From: Bacteroidales bacterium
GTDB lineage: Bacteria; Bacteroidota; Bacteroidia; Bacteroidales; WCHB1-69
Assembly: GCA_016285085.1 (NCBI GenBank)
Contig: JAEEQA010000016.1
Location: 1 to 37,672 of the forward strand
DNA: 37,672 nt
Direction of reading: 5' to 3'
The first letter of the stretch is position 1; each line of letters opens with the position of its first letter. The notes beneath the pieces are model-generated. The model saw nothing but the letters and a program-made list of their open reading frames with translations, did no database searches and was not told the DNA's origin. Shown piece after piece: positions 33,301 through 37,672 of the stretch. Position numbers and translations under genes: made by a program.

Positions 33301-34524
33301 ATGGCAAGGATTGAATACCAGCTTTCGCGCCGGCTGCTCCACGCCGGCGACAGTGCATCGACCCGCCCAATTGTACGGTTGTCGGTTATCGGTATTTCCA
33401 TCTGCCTCATTATCGTCATCTTAGCCCTGTCCATCACTTCAGGATACCGGCAGGCCATTGAAAAAAAGGTCATTGACATGGGCTCGCACATCCGCATCTC
33501 CAACTATGACCTCAACTATTCATACGACCCGCGGCCGTTCGACAAAAACCAGCCTTTCCTTGAAGAGCTGAAGCAGAATCCCGACATCACCAACTTCCAG
33601 TACTTTTCCACGAAGGTGGCGGTCATCAAGACCGCCGACCAAGTGGAAGGAGTGGTGCTGAAGGGCATCGACTCCACCTTTTCGTGGCAGCATTTCCGGG
33701 AAAGCATGGTGGCGGGCACTCCGATTGACGTTTCCTCCGACACCGTCACCAACGGTGTCGTGATGTCGGCGGCGATGGCCCGGAAACTTCAACTGCAAAT
33801 CGGCGACAAGGTGTATGCCTACTTTGTACAGGATCCGCCGATGCAGCGCCGCTTCCGCCTTGACGGACTGTACGAGACAGGAATGCCGGAATACGACGGC
33901 AAGTTCGTCCTCGCCGACCTGCGCCACGTGCAGAAACTCAACGGCTGGGACAGCAACTATGTGGGCGGCATCGAAATCCTCATCCGCGACTACGACAAAA
34001 TCGACGAAGTCGGCGCATTTGTCAACGACCGAATCGGCTATAAGCTGAAAGCCGAAACCATCCGCGAACTCTATCCCGCCATTTTCCAATGGACCGACCT
34101 CTTCAACACCAACGTGGTAGTGCTGCTGTGCATCACCATCTTCATCTGCATCGTCACCCTCATCTCCACCTTTTTCATCATCATTCTGGAACAAACCTCT
34201 ACCATCGGCATTCTCAAGGCGATGGGGATGACCACTCAACGGGTGCAGAACGTGTTCCTATTCATTGGATTGCGCGTGATCGTGAAAGGGATGCTTATCG
34301 GCAACGCCGTGGGTGTGGGACTTTGTCTTCTACAAAACTATCTACATATCATCAAGTTGGATCCGAGCTCGTACTATGTTCCGTACGTTCCCATCCACTT
34401 CAACATTCCCGTTATTTTGCTGGTCAATCTTGGCATTCTTCTCATCTGTATGCTTGTGCTGTTGATTCCGGCCAATTTCGTATCAAAAAAAGTAACCACC
34501 ATTTCTGCAATAAAATTCGAATAA
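33301..34524 (+). CDS. FtsX/LolC-E type ABC transporter permease
   Basis: 407 residues with the MacB/LolE layout. TM1 (about 27-47, SVIGISICLIIVILALSI), a large periplasmic domain (about 50-270), then TM2-TM4 (about 278-300, 325-345 and 375-396). The FtsX domain motif EQTSTIGILKAMGMTTQRVQ (about 296-316) between TM2 and TM3 is the coupling helix to the ATPase. The N-terminus (YQLSRRLLHAG) and topology resemble LolC/E, the inner-membrane part of the lipoprotein-releasing complex. The ATPase gene (lolD) is not in the window. Lipoprotein export to the outer membrane is the most likely role, but a MacB-like substrate cannot be excluded. Confidence 0.88.
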   Translation: MARIEYQLSRRLLHAGDSASTRPIVRLSVIGISICLIIVILALSITSGYRQAIEKKVIDMGSHIRISNYDLNYSYDPRPFDKNQPFLEELKQNPDITNFQYFSTKVAVIKTADQVEGVVLKGIDSTFSWQHFRESMVAGTPIDVSSDTVTNGVVMSAAMARKLQLQIGDKVYAYFVQDPPMQRRFRLDGLYETGMPEYDGKFVLADLRHVQKLNGWDSNYVGGIEILIRDYDKIDEVGAFVNDRIGYKLKAETIRELYPAIFQWTDLFNTNVVVLLCITIFICIVTLISTFFIIILEQTSTIGILKAMGMTTQRVQNVFLFIGLRVIVKGMLIGNAVGVGLCLLQNYLHIIKLDPSSYYVPYVPIHFNIPVILLVNLGILLICMLVLLIPANFVSKKVTTISAIKFE

Positions 34525-34539
34525 TCAAACCTATACATA

Positions 34540-35538
34540 ATGAAAAAAATAGCAATCGTCGGCGCGGGGCCGGCAGGTATTGAAGCCGCCTCTATCCTTG
34601 CCAAGAACGGAAATGAAATCCAACTTTTTGAAAAATCATCCAACACGCTTTCCAACATTTTGGACAAGGCCTACCTGTTTCCCGATTTCTCACCGGCACA
34701 GGAACTGGCCGACAAACTCAACGCCAAACTTCTGAACGACAAAATCCGCCTCACCTGCGATACCGAGATCGTGGACATCAAGAAAGAGAACGAGGAATTC
34801 AAATTAGTGGACAAAAACGGAAAAACATATATCGCTGATTCTGTGTTGATTACAACAGGTTACACCCTGTTTGACGCGCACCGCAAGGAGGAACTCGGTT
34901 ACGGAATCTACAAAGGGGTCATCACCTCGCTGGATTTGGAGCGAATGATCCGACACAAGCAGATTTCCACGTTTATTGGGGAACTTCCGAAGCGAGTGGT
35001 GTTCCTGCAATGCGTGGGTTCTCGGGACGAGAAGTCCGGAAACCATTACTGCTCAAAGGTTTGCTGCGTGACGGCGGTGAAGCAGGCCATCGAGGTGCGG
35101 AAGATGATTCCCGATGCCGAGATATACATTTATTATATGGACCTCCGCATGTGGGGACAAGGCTTCGAGGAGATGTACCGCGAGGCGCAGGAGAAGTACG
35201 ACATCCGTTTCGTGCGAGGCCGCATTTCCGAGGCATCTGCCACGTTCGACGGGCGGGTGCAGATCAAGTCGGAGGACACGCTCATCGGGCAGCCGCTGAA
35301 GATGACCACCGACCTCCTGGTGCTGATGGCGGGTATGGAGCCGTCGCAGGGCACGCGCACGCTGGCCGAGCGGTGCGGCATTGCCGGCGACTACCGTTTC
35401 ATCGCCACGCAAGGTCCTCACACCAACGACAACCTCACCTCCGTGGACGGCATTTTCGTGGCAGGTTCGGCCAAGCGCCCGATGAGTGTTCGCGACACGC
35501 TGACGGACGCCGCCGCCGCCGCTTTAGCGATGATGTAG
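34540..35538 (+). CDS. HdrA-like FAD-dependent oxidoreductase
   Basis: 332 residues. The N-terminal GAGPAG (8-13) binds the FAD ADP part, and DSVLITTGY (about 100-108) is the second dinucleotide motif. LQCVGSR (156-162) followed by YCSKVCCVTAVKQA (170-183) is the signature of heterodisulfide reductase subunit A (C158, C171, C175, C176). The C-terminus GIFVAGSAKRPMSV then DTLTDAAAAALAM is the third FAD motif. Full-length HdrA has about 600 or more residues with several 4Fe-4S clusters; this protein lacks those ferredoxin domains. HdrA-like proteins bifurcate electrons or act in quinone-linked complexes such as Qmo. No HdrB or HdrC gene adjoins it, so partner and role are unknown. It is last in the 31693-35538 run. 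Confidence 0.85.
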   Translation: MKKIAIVGAGPAGIEAASILAKNGNEIQLFEKSSNTLSNILDKAYLFPDFSPAQELADKLNAKLLNDKIRLTCDTEIVDIKKENEEFKLVDKNGKTYIADSVLITTGYTLFDAHRKEELGYGIYKGVITSLDLERMIRHKQISTFIGELPKRVVFLQCVGSRDEKSGNHYCSKVCCVTAVKQAIEVRKMIPDAEIYIYYMDLRMWGQGFEEMYREAQEKYDIRFVRGRISEASATFDGRVQIKSEDTLIGQPLKMTTDLLVLMAGMEPSQGTRTLAERCGIAGDYRFIATQGPHTNDNLTSVDGIFVAGSAKRPMSVRDTLTDAAAAALAMM

Positions 35539-35611
35539 GTGACTATGATGTCGGCGGGGGTGAGACGGCCATGGACCGTACGAAGGGTTGTTAACTCAGA
35601 AGCTCAGAATA

Positions 35612-37216
35612 TTAGTCGTTTCCAGTAGCCGTGGAGAAACTCTCGATGATATACGATTTATGTGCGAGGGTGCTGAAATAGACCTCCTCGTCATCCACAA
35701 GCCAAAGGTTTAAGAGGAAGTTTCTCCGTGTGTCGCACTTCATGACGGATTCTCGCTCCACTTCACTGTTGGGGGAAATTTTGGCAAGTCTCACGCATAG
35801 ATTCCTACTGTTGTCAAAATCTACATAACCCATATTATTATTCAAATAAAACATATCATCCGGCGAAAGACTGTTGTTGTACAGCAGGTAGATGTCGTTG
35901 CCCTTTCGGAAAGAGGAAAACGAAAGACCCAAATCCTTAAAGTTATATGAGAATGCAAAATATTCGCTTGTACGCCGCTGCATTGACTGGTAACGTGCGT
36001 ATCCCTGAAGTTTGCGTATCACTTGGCTTTCTCCGCCTTCTCCTGTTTGATCGAACGTTTGGTACACGATGTCGCCGGCGATGCATCTATAAATGGTGCT
36101 ATTCATTACATTCCTGATACAGATGGCACAATTTTCGCCAAGCATGACGATTTGTCCATTGTCCAGTTCATAGATCTTGTTTGCCAGGGTAAAGAATTGG
36201 GAGCAGCCATCCGTGCGTGTGAGCTGCTCAGCGGGCAGGCGGTAGTGGTATGTTCCCTCAAGCTCTTCGGATTTGCGGTCGAACAGGCAGGAGAAATATC
36301 CGGTGGTGGGAGTGAACGGATCCGGACCATAATAGCCGCCGATGAAATAATTCCCGTTTTTAAGTCCCACGATATCAGCGGAATGAATGTCGCCAAAGGA
36401 GAAATGGGGAATCTGTTTTTGAATGATTTCCTCATCATTTACGATGGCAAGGTGCAAAGAGGTGTTTCTGGCTTTCATGGACTGAACCCAACCGACAGCT
36501 GAAAAAATGGACTGGAAACAGACAGGGCCTTTGCTATCCACCTGGAAGCTGGTGACCAGTATGGCCACTTCCCCCGTATTTGAAAGGAAGGCCCCCTCAA
36601 ACTGCATGTGATTTCCGCTGATTGAAGGAATAACCGCTTTGTGGTAAACCTCTGTTCCGTCCATATCATACACATACACATAGAAACGGGACGACTCCTT
36701 CCTAATGTCGGCTTTAAGTACGGTAGCGTGCATTTTGCCATCGGGGGATGTCAGTGAAATACCCTTCATCCACCCTTTTTTCAATGAAAAAACGGGGGTC
36801 GGCTCCAATGCCCCGCCCTTGTCCTTGGCAAGCCGGGCGGTGCCGTAGGTGCAGCCGGTTTTTCTGGAGTTGTTCAGGTAGTCGGCGAAGAAATAGTCTC
36901 CGGTACCGAAGGTGGAGATGAAATCCTGGTCATCCTCGAGATTGAGGGACTTGTAAGAGATGGTTCGCGATGTCTTGTCGTAGATGGCAATCCTGTGCTT
37001 CAATGCATTCCACCCGTTGAATTTCGGGAAGAGGTACATATAGAATCGGTCTGGCTCGTTGGAGATGAGGCGCGCGCCATACGTTCCGCCATACAGATGG
37101 GTTTCTTTGGAGATAACGGCAGGACGTTCGGTAACTTTTTGTGCAAAAGCGCCTGTGCAGACCATCGCACAAAGGAGAAAAACGATGACGTTTTTGACTG
37201 ACGAATAACTATTCAT
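35612..37216 (-). CDS. Exported protein of unknown function, beta-propeller-like
   Basis: 534 residues with a signal peptide (about 1-25, NVIVFLLCAMVCTGAFAQ). The body consists of repeated short beta-strand units (TISYKSLNLEDDQDF, GTGDYFFADYLN, YFIGGYYGPDP, NGQIVMLGENCAI, DIYLLYNNSLSP), consistent with a beta-propeller or similar repeat fold, but I could not assign a family. There is no T9SS signal at the C-terminus (ESFSTATGND) and no lipobox, so a periplasmic location is likely. Several single Cys residues are spread over the chain. It has a promoter box at 37239-37246 and is convergent with the HdrA-like gene. Confidence 0.65.
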   Translation of the reverse strand: MNSYSSVKNVIVFLLCAMVCTGAFAQKVTERPAVISKETHLYGGTYGARLISNEPDRFYMYLFPKFNGWNALKHRIAIYDKTSRTISYKSLNLEDDQDFISTFGTGDYFFADYLNNSRKTGCTYGTARLAKDKGGALEPTPVFSLKKGWMKGISLTSPDGKMHATVLKADIRKESSRFYVYVYDMDGTEVYHKAVIPSISGNHMQFEGAFLSNTGEVAILVTSFQVDSKGPVCFQSIFSAVGWVQSMKARNTSLHLAIVNDEEIIQKQIPHFSFGDIHSADIVGLKNGNYFIGGYYGPDPFTPTTGYFSCLFDRKSEELEGTYHYRLPAEQLTRTDGCSQFFTLANKIYELDNGQIVMLGENCAICIRNVMNSTIYRCIAGDIVYQTFDQTGEGGESQVIRKLQGYARYQSMQRRTSEYFAFSYNFKDLGLSFSSFRKGNDIYLLYNNSLSPDDMFYLNNNMGYVDFDNSRNLCVRLAKISPNSEVERESVMKCDTRRNFLLNLWLVDDEEVYFSTLAHKSYIIESFSTATGND

Positions 37217-37238
37217 GGGATAAAGTATTTTTCGCAGG

Positions 37239-37246
37239 CAAAAGTA
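37239..37246 (-). promoter_or_regulatory. Bacteroidota -7 box for the 534-residue exported protein
   Basis: TACTTTTG on the minus strand, 23 nt before the ATG at 37216. Confidence 0.6.
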
Positions 37247-37270
37247 GCAAAAAAATGGTTACTAATAAAT

Positions 37271-37300
37271 AAGAACCCCCGCTTTTCAGCGGGGGTTCTT
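37271..37300 (-). terminator. Hairpin terminator after the right-edge gene
   Basis: Stem AAGAACCCCCGC (37271-37282) / GCGGGGGTTCTT (37289-37300), 12 perfect pairs with a 6-nt loop. It lies 22 nt beyond the stop of the truncated gene at the right edge; on that strand it is followed by ATTTATT, a moderate U-rich tail. Confidence 0.75.
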
Positions 37301-37322
37301 CGTTCTGAAACCTAACAGGAGA

Positions 37323-37672
37323 TTACTCCATGTTGCGGTATTCGTCCACAATGCCCTTGATGTCGGCGGGGAGACTTGGTGCAGTTACGAATTTCACTAT
37401 GCAGTCAATACAAATGGGACTATCTGTTATTTTGTCAATGAACACATTGGCGGGATGCATATCTTCGAGCGCAAGTCGATCCGAAATATAATTTACTCCC
37501 TGCCCGTTCCAATTGTCGTGAAATCCCTTTGCTGCGACCATATTATCAATCTCCTTCTTTGTCGCCAAGCGGAGACAATTCACGTAAGGCTGGGTAAGAA
37601 TGATGCGGAATAGGCCGTCGCTGTCACGCGTAAATCCGACCACATTCATTGCAGTTTCATGAAAAATATAGT
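37323..37672 (-). CDS. C-terminal part of a protein resembling polyvalent-protein kinases (5' end outside window)
   Basis: The frame is open to the right edge, so the start is not seen; an internal ATG at 37649 exists, but upstream codons (YIFHETA before MNVVGF) remain open and suggest a longer protein. The visible 116 residues include GFTRDSDGLFRIILTQPYV, a glycine-bearing beta pair, then LALEDMHPANVFID, which looks like a kinase catalytic loop (Asp-x-His-x-x-Asn) followed by the metal-binding region PICIDCIVKF. This pattern occurs in the kinase domain found in polyvalent proteins of phages and conjugative elements. The catalytic residues seem present except that the final Asp is preceded by Cys and not Gly. 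The assignment is by pattern only. Confidence 0.5.
   Translation of the reverse strand, partial: YIFHETAMNVVGFTRDSDGLFRIILTQPYVNCLRLATKKEIDNMVAAKGFHDNWNGQGVNYISDRLALEDMHPANVFIDKITDSPICIDCIVKFVTAPSLPADIKGIVDEYRNME

Overview
The window looks like a chromosomal segment of a Bacteroidota bacterium, most likely order Bacteroidales. Base composition is moderate, roughly half G+C by eye. Four secreted proteins end in Por-type (type IX secretion, T9SS) C-terminal sorting domains. Most upstream regions carry the Bacteroidota -7 promoter box TAnnTTTG, Shine-Dalgarno sites are mostly absent, and the gene content (DUF4175 protein, Bacteroidota-type DnaX tail, LUD/4Fe-4S protein, KDO transferase) fits. 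I cannot name a genus. Nearly all of the window is ordinary chromosomal coding sequence; no tRNA, rRNA, CRISPR array, transposase or integrase was seen.

Layout. 1-4431 (minus): secreted C10 cysteine protease, outer-membrane barrel protein, waaA, and the first codons of priA running off the left edge. 4645-6613 (plus): mscS and pfkA. 6866-9196: a secreted multidomain protein with a PNGase F-like core. 9520-12544 (plus): dnaX, split into two overlapping frames, then an unknown exported protein and a MerR regulator. 12590-14542 (minus): a Dus enzyme and a small T9SS protein. 14669-17920: a 1083-residue modular T9SS protein. 17970-20343: rtcB diverging from a WYL regulator. 20340-21938: an unknown exported protein. 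22133-24316: carbamate kinase, then an ECF sigma factor with a membrane partner. 24375-27324 and on to 30667: ugd diverging from an rpiB / LUD iron-sulfur / DUF4175 operon. 30671-31597 (minus): small lipoprotein and tdk. 31693-35538 (plus): Pro/Glu-rich protein, barrel protein, FtsX/LolE-type permease and HdrA-like flavoprotein. 35612-37672 (minus): unknown exported protein and a truncated protein resembling kinases of polyvalent proteins.

How the genes work together. Housekeeping functions (replication, lipid A-KDO assembly, glycolysis and pentose phosphate steps, tRNA modification, thymidine salvage) are mixed with a cell-surface set (C10 protease, PNGase-like amidase, adhesin-like modular protein) that could act on proteins and glycoproteins outside the cell. 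No T9SS machinery gene was recognised here.

The least ordinary observations are: (1) dnaX broken by a +1 frame change exactly at a conserved domain boundary; (2) palindromes with a shared GAGACGCG/CGCGTCTC core sitting 4-6 nt after stop codons, plus a different palindrome inserted in frame inside a T9SS sorting domain; (3) a two-copy intergenic element with a conserved loop but different, self-complementary arms, one copy apparently carrying a 104-bp insertion flanked by a 5-bp direct repeat; (4) an RtcB ligase diverging from a WYL regulator with two clear candidate operators between them.
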